Of a DNA stretch of 40,837 bases, positions 31,562 to 38,434 are shown piece by piece. Where the stretch lies: assembly GCA_016201435.1 (NCBI GenBank), contig JACQCT010000065.1, positions 1-40,837 on the forward strand, given 5' to 3'. This stretch comes from Nitrososphaerota archaeon. GTDB lineage: Archaea; Thermoproteota; Nitrososphaeria; Nitrososphaerales; Nitrosopumilaceae. Each line of letters opens with the position of its first letter. Position 1 is the first letter of the stretch. The position numbers were made by a program, and so were the translations under genes. The notes under the pieces are model-generated. The model was not told the DNA's origin, searched no databases, and was given only the letters and a program-made list of their open reading frames with translations.

Positions 31562-31795
31562 CTAGCTTATTTTAAATGAATTGCCAAATTTTTCGTCATA
31601 ATCATAAATTGTAATGGCAATCTGAGATAACAATTTCATTTTTGATTTTTGTGCTTTGGGATTATTGCTATAGTCTTTTTGTTCTACAAGAATTTGGAGA
31701 CGCTCTAGCTGTACACGTGTAAGGCCCTTTACACCCCTCTGTGCTACTATATCTAAAAGTTGTAATCGTTCAAGATCGTCATTAGAATCAGACAT
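31562..31795 (-). CDS. small acidic-helical protein of unknown function
   Basis: 77 aa from the ATG at 31795 (MSDSNDDLERLQLLDIVAQR); an upstream in-frame ATG at 31813 is also possible. Predicted all-helical, with KGLTRVQLERLQILVEQKDY in the middle, and cytoplasmic. No family recognised. ATG 31795 is about 27 nt from an AT-rich element (31820-31829) that can also serve the divergent DUF167 gene. It probably shares a transcript with the VTT gene. Confidence 0.65.
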   Translation of the reverse strand: MSDSNDDLERLQLLDIVAQRGVKGLTRVQLERLQILVEQKDYSNNPKAQKSKMKLLSQIAITIYDYDEKFGNSFKIS

Positions 31796-31819
31796 TGTAT
31801 AGATAGAAAACAAGTTGTT

Positions 31820-31829
31820 TAATATTTAT
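31820..31829. promoter_or_regulatory. shared TATA element of a divergent leaderless pair
   Basis: TAATATTTAT on the + strand is about 24 nt before the GTG at 31848; its complement is about 27 nt before the ATG at 31795. One near-symmetric element appears positioned to drive both genes. Confidence 0.45.
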
Positions 31830-31847
31830 CTTATATCTAGATTGATT

Positions 31848-32060
31848 GTGATTTACAAAGTCTCTGTTATATTTCACAAAGACTTCATTGAAGTTAACAA
31901 TGATGAGATATCTGTAGGAATAAAATCAAAGCCACAAAAAGGCGAAGCTAATAAAGAACTGATCAAGAAACTTTCAAAACACTTCAACGTGTCGCAGTCT
32001 CAGGTGAAAATTACATCTGGGGAAAAATCTAGAAAAAAATTAATTCAGATAATAATATAA
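31848..32060 (+). CDS. DUF167 (YggU) family protein
   Basis: About 70 aa with the family core ISVGIKSKPQKGEANKELIK then KLSKHFNVSQSQVKITSGEK then SRKKLIQI. The KP-x-x-G-x-AN turn and the TSGxxSRxK end are diagnostic. A small cytoplasmic alpha/beta protein conserved in all three domains; biochemical role unknown. GTG 31848 is chosen because DUF167 proteins begin near this point and because of the TATA spacing; the frame extends to TTG 31815. Confidence 0.85.
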   Translation: MIYKVSVIFHKDFIEVNNDEISVGIKSKPQKGEANKELIKKLSKHFNVSQSQVKITSGEKSRKKLIQIII

Positions 32061-32114
32061 ATTTCTAGAATTTTCCAAACCCTAAAAAGTGACACATTGT
32101 TATGATAATGTCAA

Positions 32115-32522
32115 ATGAAATCGATGATGTTTTTGATGACCATCTCAGTATTTGCAATTCTTCTGATACCCATAATGCATAATGCTTTTGCTATTCAAGG
32201 AGATGTGTCTACTGCAACTCTGAAAAATGGAACTTGGGAAACCAAAGTAAACAAGCAAGTTCAGATAACATCTGATGTGACAAACAATCAGGATAGGACT
32301 CAACCTTTTGCATATTTGGTACAAATCCAAAATCAAGATGGAGTAGTAGTATCATTATCGTGGCTTACAGGTTCGTTAGACTCTGGTCAATCTTTGAACC
32401 CTTCCCAATCTTGGACACCCGTATTGCCAGGAACTTATGCTGCACAAATATTTGTGTGGACAGGCATAAACAATCCTGATGCATTGTCTCCACCATTAAG
32501 CATGATGATTAATGTAACCTAA
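32115..32522 (+). CDS. secreted single Ig-like domain protein
   Basis: A 135-aa protein with a signal peptide MKSMMFLMTISVFAILLIPI, cleavage after NAFA|IQG (about residue 26). The rest is one beta-sandwich: TWETKVNKQVQITSDVTNNQD, AYLVQIQNQDGVVVSLSWLTG, then SLNPSQSWTPVLPGTYAAQI, FVWTGINNPDALSPPLSMMI. The W-T-P-x-x-x-G-x-Y pattern is typical of Ig/CARDB-like adhesion domains that recur in thaumarchaeal exported proteins. No C-terminal anchor, so it is probably released or surface-associated. Confidence 0.78.
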   Translation: MKSMMFLMTISVFAILLIPIMHNAFAIQGDVSTATLKNGTWETKVNKQVQITSDVTNNQDRTQPFAYLVQIQNQDGVVVSLSWLTGSLDSGQSLNPSQSWTPVLPGTYAAQIFVWTGINNPDALSPPLSMMINVT

Positions 32523-32565
32523 ACCTACACCATTTTCAGTATCTCAAAAACTCGTAATTGTTATT

Positions 32566-32979
32566 TTATTTTTGTGATTCGGAAAGAAAAGTGCTTATGT
32601 TTTTGTGTACCAGTGGAATCACTTTTTTTATTATAGTTTCATGGAAGTTTGGAGTATCTGCATCAAAAGATAACAACAAAACATAAGATAGTCTGCTTGC
32701 CTCATCAGCAATTGGAATTGTTGCTCGTGTTATTTTGGAATAATGTGAGCTTGCATACAATATTCTGCCTAAGAGGTATTCCCACCTTAGTCTGGTGTAT
32801 TGGCGTGTTGCTGCAGTTATTGCATACTGTGCGCGTTCTTCTGGGGTGAGTAATGCTTGCAAACCTTTTCGTTCTGAATTTGCCTCTATCTTTCCATCCT
32901 CGTCTGCTATTCCTGCAAAGCGAATTGATGGATCTAGTGCTATTACTTTATCACAAAATTCCTGAAAGAACTTTTTCAT
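32566..32979 (-). CDS. DUF6659-like cytoplasmic protein
   Basis: About 137 aa. IRFAGIADEDGKIEANSERKG resembles roadblock/profilin-like sensory folds; a helical middle (EERAQYAITAATRQYTRLRW) and a second beta segment (ATIPIADEASRLSYVLLLSFD) follow. I associate this pattern with DUF6659, a family largely confined to Nitrososphaerota (from memory, moderate). ATG 32979 is preferred over the adjoining TTG 32982: a TATA-like ATAAATATAC (33001-33010, - strand) is about 26 nt upstream. Role unknown; possibly signal sensing. Confidence 0.75.
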   Translation of the reverse strand: MKKFFQEFCDKVIALDPSIRFAGIADEDGKIEANSERKGLQALLTPEERAQYAITAATRQYTRLRWEYLLGRILYASSHYSKITRATIPIADEASRLSYVLLLSFDADTPNFHETIIKKVIPLVHKNISTFLSESQK

Positions 32980-33074
32980 CAATTAATGTATTTTGTGGAG
33001 GTATATTTATCATTACAGATCTTAATACCGTTTCATGAATTTTAGGTAAACGCATCATGAAAATAATTAAAACT

Positions 33075-33287
33075 CTATTGTTTATCATGAGTTATTTGCT
33101 TTGGTCTAAATGCTTGAAATAGATAGTTACAAAATAACATTAATCCAATCCAGATGGCTAACATTAGAATTGGTGTCCAGTGACCAATGCAATCATGACA
33201 AAGAAATCTGTTCACCAAAAAAACCACTAGCCCTCCAACAAAAACTCCTATGGCATAATCTAAAAGCCTCCACCAAAAATACTTCAT
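33075..33287 (-). CDS. small two-TM membrane protein
   Basis: 70 aa with helices at about 9-27 and 38-58, separated by FLCHDCIGHW, a C-x-x-C motif with nearby His that could bind metal or form a disulfide. The C-terminal basic tail (RPKQITHDKQ) suggests it faces the cytoplasm. The ATG is about 27 nt from the AT-rich element 33311-33320, which may also drive the divergent small gene at 33346. Unknown function. Confidence 0.65.
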   Translation of the reverse strand: MKYFWWRLLDYAIGVFVGGLVVFLVNRFLCHDCIGHWTPILMLAIWIGLMLFCNYLFQAFRPKQITHDKQ

Positions 33288-33310
33288 TGGCTTTGTATAA
33301 TCTGACCAAA

Positions 33311-33320
33311 ATATAAAATT
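33311..33320. promoter_or_regulatory. shared TATA element of a divergent small-gene pair
   Basis: ATATAAAATT is about 27 nt from the ATG at 33287 (-) and about 31 nt from the TTG at 33346 (+). It reads as a TATA box on both strands. Confidence 0.45.
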
Positions 33321-33345
33321 GTGACATGTTCTATAATAGACATAA

Positions 33346-33462
33346 TTGAGCGAAACTACTGAACATTCAGTTCATTGCGAATATCGTAACCGAAATGGAT
33401 ATCGTCATGATTTGTGTGCATGTTGGTGTCATAAACTGGAGAAGCTAAAAAATCAAAAATAA
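33346..33462 (+). CDS. 38-aa Cys/His-rich miniprotein
   Basis: A short TTG-started frame: MSETTEHSVHCEYRNRNGYR, then HDLCACWCHKLEKLKNQK. Four Cys and four His are concentrated in HxxHC and HDLCACWCH, enough to bind at least one zinc ion. Composition, TATA spacing and the 32-nt gap to the thioesterase gene support a real gene. It resembles the Cys/His miniproteins that are abundant in Nitrososphaerota (established as a general trend). Specific target unknown. Confidence 0.55.
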   Translation: MSETTEHSVHCEYRNRNGYRHDLCACWCHKLEKLKNQK

Positions 33463-33494
33463 AGTTCTGCTTATTAAGGAGAACTGAATAGAAA

Positions 33495-33971
33495 ATGGCT
33501 CTGAAACCAAAAAGTCCAAACGAATCAAAAGCCGAGATGACAGTCCGAATGTTTCCGTCTGATGCAAATCCCAACGGTAACGTCTTTGGAGGCGAGATTT
33601 TAAAGCAGATTGATCTTATTGCAGGTTTAGTGGCACAAAGGCATGCAAGAATGAATACGGTAACAGCTAGTATAGACAGAGTTAATTTCCTCAAACCTAT
33701 TTTTGTTGGAAATGCTATCATACTAAATGCAAGAGTAAACTATGTTCACAGATCATCAATGGAGATTGAAATCAAAGTTGAATCTGAAGATTTGATGAAT
33801 GGAAATAGAACACTTACAAATACTGCATTTGTAACTGCAGTAGCACTTGGACCTGATGGTAAAACAAGAGAAGTGGCTCCATTGCTTTTAGAAACTGAGG
33901 AAGATAAGAAAAGATTTACAGAAGGAGAGAAAAGGATGAGTCAAAGACTAAAGGAACGAAATACAAAATAA
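33495..33971 (+). CDS. acyl-CoA thioesterase, hotdog fold (YciA/BACH type)
   Basis: 158 aa. It hydrolyses acyl-CoA to free acid and CoA in the cytoplasm. PNGNVFGGEILKQIDLIAGL contains the hotdog helix with the catalytic-position D40. RVNFLKPIFVGNAIILNARV and SSMEIEIKVESED are the following strands. The C-terminal helix is charged (EEDKKRFTEGEKRMSQRLKE). The length is normal for one hotdog domain. AAGGAG lies about 14 nt upstream of the ATG, and a TATTAAGG element at about 27 nt. Confidence 0.9.
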   Translation: MALKPKSPNESKAEMTVRMFPSDANPNGNVFGGEILKQIDLIAGLVAQRHARMNTVTASIDRVNFLKPIFVGNAIILNARVNYVHRSSMEIEIKVESEDLMNGNRTLTNTAFVTAVALGPDGKTREVAPLLLETEEDKKRFTEGEKRMSQRLKERNTK

Positions 33972-34015
33972 AACCAAGTTTAGGAGATATTTTTCTTTTA
34001 TAATCTTACAACATT

Positions 34016-34774
34016 TTAACACTGATAGCCGCCGGGAGGACCATTCTTTACAATGTCTGCAAATTGTGTACCAGAGTAATCTTTGTTGATTGTAAATGGT
34101 ATAATTCCAAAAATTGCTGCATCAAGTTTTGTTTTAACTAATGCTTGATTTGGATCAAACTGTGACCCATCTTGTGCAAACTGTGAAAGCGCATCCTTGT
34201 TTATGGTAAACTTGCCATCTAAAAGTAGGGACGATTTTGGAGATATTGTACTGCCGTTAATTGACGCTGTTTCAAGAACCTGAGATTTGTAAATTGCGTT
34301 TATCTCATAATTGTGAAAACTGGCAGGAAAATATGATGGATTGCAAACTTCAGCTTGTATATGTAATACTGTTGCAGAAATTGCAAATTGCGTTCCTTGA
34401 TGTGGGCGAAATTCTAGCGTACTAACTGCATATGCATTTGCTCCGATATATCCAAAGATCATGGCTGCAATGACGATTACAGCTATGACGATTTTTTTTC
34501 TATTACCAATTGTTTCATTTTTGGATGGTATTTCATTTGTTTCCTGTTTATCGTTAAAATTTGGCTCGTTGATTGACTCTGAGGTATTTTCAAATGTGAT
34601 GGAATCATATTTTGTTTCAGGCTCAGTTAAAGAGAGACTTTCAATGTATTGTTGATCAGATAATTCAAGGGGCTGTTCATTCTGAAGGGAATTTAAAATA
34701 TTATGCAATCTTTCATTATCTCCCTTTCCTGCATCGATGAGTCCATGAACTTTCTTGATTGTCTCTTCAGACAT
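34016..34774 (-). CDS. single-pass membrane protein with N-terminal GKGD module
   Basis: About 252 aa from ATG 34774 (an in-frame ATG at 34828 adds 18 residues). The cytoplasmic N-terminus carries a ~45-residue helical module (TIKKVHGLIDAGKGDNERLH, then SDQQYIESL) shared with the SHOCT protein at 25898. An acidic, low-complexity linker follows (to about residue 90). One TM helix (IVIAVIVIAAMIFGYIGANAYAV) then leads to an exterior LEA/DUF3712-like beta-domain (ISATVLHIQAEVCNPSYFPASF ... FTINKDALSQF). Such domains often contact membrane or wall lipids (inference). Start chosen by alignment to the shared module. Confidence 0.72.
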   Translation of the reverse strand: MSEETIKKVHGLIDAGKGDNERLHNILNSLQNEQPLELSDQQYIESLSLTEPETKYDSITFENTSESINEPNFNDKQETNEIPSKNETIGNRKKIVIAVIVIAAMIFGYIGANAYAVSTLEFRPHQGTQFAISATVLHIQAEVCNPSYFPASFHNYEINAIYKSQVLETASINGSTISPKSSLLLDGKFTINKDALSQFAQDGSQFDPNQALVKTKLDAAIFGIIPFTINKDYSGTQFADIVKNGPPGGYQC

Positions 34775-34912
34775 ACACTCTGCCCGATTTATACCGAATT
34801 TAAAGTCATGGTATTTTGTTACAAACATGCCTAAATTCTAGAATTATATTGTAAAATCAAGATTGCATTAATCTGTTCAAACCCATATCTAATAGAGATT
34901 GCATAATACAAC

Positions 34913-35065
34913 ATGTCAAAGATCAAAACTATTGCAAAGACGATTGTGCTAATAATTAGTGGGATCGCAATAGTTGTTGTTGGAGGATTTATGATGGGCG
35001 CTATTGCAAGATTATGGACAGGCAAAGAGTCAAAAAATCCTAAAGAATCTGAAACTAAAAAATGA
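34913..35065 (+). CDS. 50-aa single-TM peptide
   Basis: Frame MSKIKTIAKTIVLIISGIAI, then VVVGGFMMGAIARLWTGKES, then a charged tail KNPKESETKK: a basic N-terminus, one TM helix (residues 10-32) and a polar C-terminus. A CATATCTAA element is about 27 nt upstream of the ATG. The tidy topology and TATA spacing favour a real small membrane protein over the overlapping opposite-strand frame. Function unknown. Confidence 0.5.
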   Translation: MSKIKTIAKTIVLIISGIAIVVVGGFMMGAIARLWTGKESKNPKESETKK

Positions 35066-35142
35066 TTTTAGAAAAATAAATATGAAATATAACGTCTAAT
35101 TCGTACATAGAACTTAAGTATTTGATTTCATAAATTAATCTC

Positions 35143-35259
35143 ATGTGTGAAATGATTGATGAAATAGAAATTGAACATCTGAGAATGGCGTTAGCACGTG
35201 CAAGAAAAGAAACAAATCCTCAACCAGAAGAGGAAAAACCACTCGCAGTTGTGGCGTAA
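35143..35259 (+). CDS. 38-aa charged helical miniprotein
   Basis: Frame MCEMIDEIEIEHLRMALARA, then RKETNPQPEEEKPLAVVA. A single amphipathic helix of alternating acidic and basic residues precedes a Pro/Glu-rich tail. A TATA-like CTTAAGTAT lies about 27 nt before the ATG. No family recognised. It could be a small soluble regulator; the evidence is composition plus promoter only. Confidence 0.45.
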   Translation: MCEMIDEIEIEHLRMALARARKETNPQPEEEKPLAVVA

Positions 35260-35324
35260 TAAATTCTCAAACATAATTAAAAATCTGTACTAACAAGTAG
35301 TGTTATTACAGGAAGGAATTGAAA

Positions 35325-35948
35325 TTATGTTGCTACACGAAGAAACCTTTCTTCAACCTCTGTCCAGTTGACAACATTCCACCACGCTTCAATGTAGTCT
35401 GGACGTCGGTTTTGATATTTGAGATAATATGCATGCTCCCATACATCTAATCCTAACAACGGGATGGCCCTTTGTGTATAAGGGCTGGTCTGATTTTCTG
35501 TTGTCCTAAATTCTATTCTAGAAAAAGTTTGATTGTAAACTAGCCAGCCCCAACCGCTTCCCTGTATTGCAGCTGTACCAGTAGAAAATTTTTCTTTAAA
35601 CTCTTTGAAGCTTCCAAAGTAAATCTTTATCTCATCTGCCAATCTGCCTCCTGGTTCTCCTCCACCATTTGGTTTCATGCTCTCCCAAAACAATCTGTGA
35701 TTTTCAAATCCGCCGCCGTGAAAATTTATTGAGCTTCTTACGTTTTCAGGTATCGTAGTCAAATCTGACAAAATACCAATAATGTAGTTTTTGTGAGTTA
35801 GAGCGTTAATGCTTTGTAAAGCTGCATTTAGACCATCTGCATAAGCTTGATGGTGCTTGGTGTAGTGTATCTCCATTGTCTTTGCATCTATGTGTGGTTC
35901 TAATGCATCGTATGAATATGGTAATGGTGGAACAACATATTTTCCCAT
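35325..35948 (-). CDS. sod: superoxide dismutase, Fe/Mn family (predicted Mn-type)
   Basis: 207 aa. It dismutates superoxide to O2 and H2O2 in the cytoplasm. Metal ligands by alignment: H28 (MEIHYTKHH), H84 (ENHRLFW), D168 and H172 (GLDVWEHAYY). NFHGGGFENH has Gly where Fe-enzymes carry the active-site Gln, and NQTSP (Q153) holds Gln at the Mn-type position, so manganese is predicted (inference). A TATA box (ATATAAG on the - strand, 35972-35978) is about 27 nt upstream of the ATG: a leaderless gene. Confidence 0.95.
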   Translation of the reverse strand: MGKYVVPPLPYSYDALEPHIDAKTMEIHYTKHHQAYADGLNAALQSINALTHKNYIIGILSDLTTIPENVRSSINFHGGGFENHRLFWESMKPNGGGEPGGRLADEIKIYFGSFKEFKEKFSTGTAAIQGSGWGWLVYNQTFSRIEFRTTENQTSPYTQRAIPLLGLDVWEHAYYLKYQNRRPDYIEAWWNVVNWTEVEERFLRVAT

Positions 35949-35971
35949 TGTATCTTCTTTGAAAAATTCGT

Positions 35972-35978
35972 CTTATAT
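35972..35978 (-). promoter_or_regulatory. TATA box of sod
   Basis: ATATAAG read on the - strand, 24-30 nt before the ATG at 35948; no Shine-Dalgarno sequence is visible. Confidence 0.5.
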
Positions 35979-36034
35979 CCCAACTGCCTAAATGTTGCCC
36001 AAAGTATTAATCATAACCACTAACAACAACTACT

Positions 36035-36733
36035 ATGAAAATAGAACAAAAAATAGAGCCTGAACTTCAAAAGCCACTAATTATTGCAGCTATGCAAGAC
36101 ATGGGAGACGTTGGCAGTATTGTAATTGATTTTATCAACAAAAGCCTTGGCACATATTCATTCCGAGAAATTTCTTCGTCACTTCCGGGATATGTAATTG
36201 ATAATGGCGGTTTTATAGAATTACCAGAGGATGTATGGGAATATCGATATGCCAAAGATACGATTGTCTTTGGTGGCGGTGCAGGACAACCACAAACAAA
36301 CGAAGAACTAAACGCGTTATGTCAGGATGTGATTGATATTGCAAAAAGATATTCTGCTAGATTCATCTATACTGTAGGGGGATTTCACACTAACCGTGAT
36401 TTTGGAAAAGAACCCAAGACGTTTGTTACAACAACATCTGCAAGTCTTGCAGATAGGATGAGAAAGTTAGGCGTCGATACTACGCCAGAGCAATCTATTA
36501 TCACTGGTTTTAATGGGCTGATTCTTGGGTTTGCAAAACAAAACAACATTGAAGGTATAGGACTGTATGGTGAATTAAATGATCCAAAGATGCCTCAATA
36601 CCGATCAGCTAAGAGCATCATTAAAACATTGGAGAAATTAACATATCAAAAGTTTGGTGACACTACAGAACTTGATATGATGGCAGACGCAGTTGAAGAC
36701 AAGGTACACACTAAAGGATCTCTTGACATCTAA
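36035..36733 (+). CDS. PAC2 family protein (proteasome assembly chaperone-like)
   Basis: A 232-aa cytoplasmic protein. PLIIAAMQDMGDVGSIVIDF (N-terminal strand and glycine loop), ELPEDVWEYRYAKDTIVFGG, then FIYTVGGFHTNR and ITGFNGLILGFAKQNNIEGI, GLYGE follow the PAC2/DUF75 order. Archaeal members are thought to help assemble the 20S proteasome or bind its alpha ends. A TATA-like TATTAATC is about 27 nt upstream of the ATG: a leaderless gene divergent from sod. Confidence 0.85.
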   Translation: MKIEQKIEPELQKPLIIAAMQDMGDVGSIVIDFINKSLGTYSFREISSSLPGYVIDNGGFIELPEDVWEYRYAKDTIVFGGGAGQPQTNEELNALCQDVIDIAKRYSARFIYTVGGFHTNRDFGKEPKTFVTTTSASLADRMRKLGVDTTPEQSIITGFNGLILGFAKQNNIEGIGLYGELNDPKMPQYRSAKSIIKTLEKLTYQKFGDTTELDMMADAVEDKVHTKGSLDI

Positions 36734-36816
36734 TTCTATTTTGTTCAGATTGTTATTATTCTCTTACTGATAAAAATCGTAATTATCAGAAGATTCTTTT
36801 TTAATTAGCAATACGG

Positions 36817-37554
36817 ATGAATATGATATCTATGAAAGAGTATGATTTTGAAGGTAAGACTGTCTTAATCACTGGAGGAACTGGGGCGTTAGGTAGACAA
36901 ATCAGCCTGTCATTTCTAAAATCAAATGCGGCTGCCATAATAACACATGTTACTGATAGAGAAATACCGCAACTTGAATCAACACTTGGGGATTTAATGA
37001 AAAATGTGATGCTAGTTAAAGCGGATATTGGCGATGAACAACAAATAAAAAATCTGGTATCTGATGTTGTTAAAAAATATGGCCATATTGATATTTTGAT
37101 CAATGTGGTTGGTGGATATCTTGGTGGAAAAAAAGTAACAGAGATGACTGAAAAAGAATGGAACTTGATGATGAACCTAAATTTGAAAACAGCCTTTTTG
37201 ATTAGTAAATACGTGGTAGAACAAATGGTAAAGCAAGGTTCTGGTAAAGTTGTTCATGTTGCAGCAAGGTTAGGACTAAAAGGAATTGCTGGTAATTCTG
37301 CATATGGTGCATCAAAATCTGGTCTCATCAGACTTGTTGAATCACTTTCAGATGAGGTCAAAGACAAAAACATTAATGTAAACTGCATAATGCCCAGCAT
37401 AATTGATACTGGTGCAAACAGAAAAGACATGCCAGATGCAGATTTTTCAAAGTGGGTTAAACCATCAGAAATTGCTAGAGTTATGCTTTTTCTTGCATCA
37501 GATGATTCAAAACCAATTCATGGATCTGCTATACCTGTTTATGGACTAGTCTAA
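36817..37554 (+). CDS. short-chain dehydrogenase/reductase-like protein lacking the catalytic Ser
   Basis: 245 aa with a Rossmann fold. TGGTGALG (19-26) is the TGxxxGxG cofactor motif, KADIGDE the adenine-pocket Asp region, INVVGG the NNAG-like strand, N122 the active-site Asn region, and Y163-x3-K167 (AYGASK) the catalytic pair. The catalytic Ser expected 13 residues before Tyr is A150 (VVHVAARLG), so normal SDR turnover may be reduced or the substrate may differ. The start could be ATG 36817, or codon 3 or 6. The 3' end overlaps the convergent 37529 gene by 26 bp. Confidence 0.85.
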   Translation: MNMISMKEYDFEGKTVLITGGTGALGRQISLSFLKSNAAAIITHVTDREIPQLESTLGDLMKNVMLVKADIGDEQQIKNLVSDVVKKYGHIDILINVVGGYLGGKKVTEMTEKEWNLMMNLNLKTAFLISKYVVEQMVKQGSGKVVHVAARLGLKGIAGNSAYGASKSGLIRLVESLSDEVKDKNINVNCIMPSIIDTGANRKDMPDADFSKWVKPSEIARVMLFLASDDSKPIHGSAIPVYGLV

Positions 37555-38329
37555 ATCTTGCAACTATGATTGTTGTAATTATGGAAACAACCAAAATCAT
37601 TCCTGCTATTGGGCCAAATTCTGGAACAACAGAGCTTCCAACAATACTAACTTGTTCTGTTAATGGAGTGATGGGTATTTTTACAACATTAATACCGCTC
37701 TGAGATTCTATTGTGAAATTTTTTATAAACTGACCGTCAAGCTGTATTCCAAGAAATGGCCCGTTTATTAGTCCGGTTGGAAGATTGAGCACTAGAGTGC
37801 TGCTAGAATTTACTTTGCCCACTAGAGTAAAAGTAACTGATTTGTCTTTTGGATCTACTACTGCGCTAACAATGTCTTTTGGCGATGCATATTGTAGATT
37901 AAATGTCGTCTTGCCATCACCTGCATCTGCGCCAACATTGTTTATTATTTTGTAACCTGTTTGCGTAGATTGAACATTTAACGTACCAACCATCCATGGA
38001 TATGTCTTATCGTAGAAATGAATGACTCCTATATCATCAGTCGTTATTGTATACCTGAAAGATTGTCCCAGTCCAATTGGACCGCTGTCAAACCTAGATT
38101 CTGGATTATCCGGTGTGCCAGAAGTAACTGAATGAGTAACTTGGTCACCATTCATCCATTCTATTGTTTCTCCTACTAGTGCATTAGTAGTTGGTGGAGA
38201 ATAAGTACGGCTTACCTGTTTATCTGCAGAACCTCTCATGATTATAATCTGCACAGTATCAGCAAATGAGGAAGAAACTAGTGGAATCAATAAAACAAGA
38301 ATTACCAAAGATATTATGACTTTATGCAC
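37529..38329 (-). CDS. PEFG-CTERM protein with degenerate cupredoxin domain
   Basis: 266 aa. Signal peptide to SFA|DT (about residue 23). Residues 25-120 form a cupredoxin-like fold: GETIEWMNGDQVTHSVTSG, FDSGPIGLGQSFRYTIT, then IHFYDKTYPWMVGTLNV. H66 and M113 of the copper-site pattern are present, but the Cys is D107 and the second His is Y110, so a blue-copper site is unlikely. A beta-domain (150-230) like those of 17054 and 19003 follows, then VVPEFGP (236-239) with a TM helix and basic tail: a PEFG-CTERM signal. The 38330-38434 spacer holds only its AT-rich upstream region. Confidence 0.85.
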   Translation of the reverse strand: MHKVIISLVILVLLIPLVSSSFADTVQIIIMRGSADKQVSRTYSPPTTNALVGETIEWMNGDQVTHSVTSGTPDNPESRFDSGPIGLGQSFRYTITTDDIGVIHFYDKTYPWMVGTLNVQSTQTGYKIINNVGADAGDGKTTFNLQYASPKDIVSAVVDPKDKSVTFTLVGKVNSSSTLVLNLPTGLINGPFLGIQLDGQFIKNFTIESQSGINVVKIPITPLTEQVSIVGSSVVPEFGPIAGMILVVSIITTIIVARFRLVHKQV

Positions 38330-38434
38330 GTCACAATCTGGAATTATTAGTTAATAGATTTTACTGGTGAAAAATTCTTTACTTAATGCATTTTTGAAAC
38401 AAAGAACAATTGATGCTATTCTGTATGTTTTGTA

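Noticed and set aside
33062-33085. AAAACTCTATTGTTTATCATG resemblance to the start tag
   Set aside because: Only about ten bases match, no ATG in place, and it overlaps the end of a - strand gene; likely chance.
33356-33721. 121-aa - strand frame
   Set aside because: Mostly antisense to the thioesterase gene and the small Cys/His gene; no recognisable family.
34831-35025. 64-aa hydrophobic - strand frame
   Set aside because: Antisense to the 50-aa single-TM peptide, which has better topology and promoter spacing.
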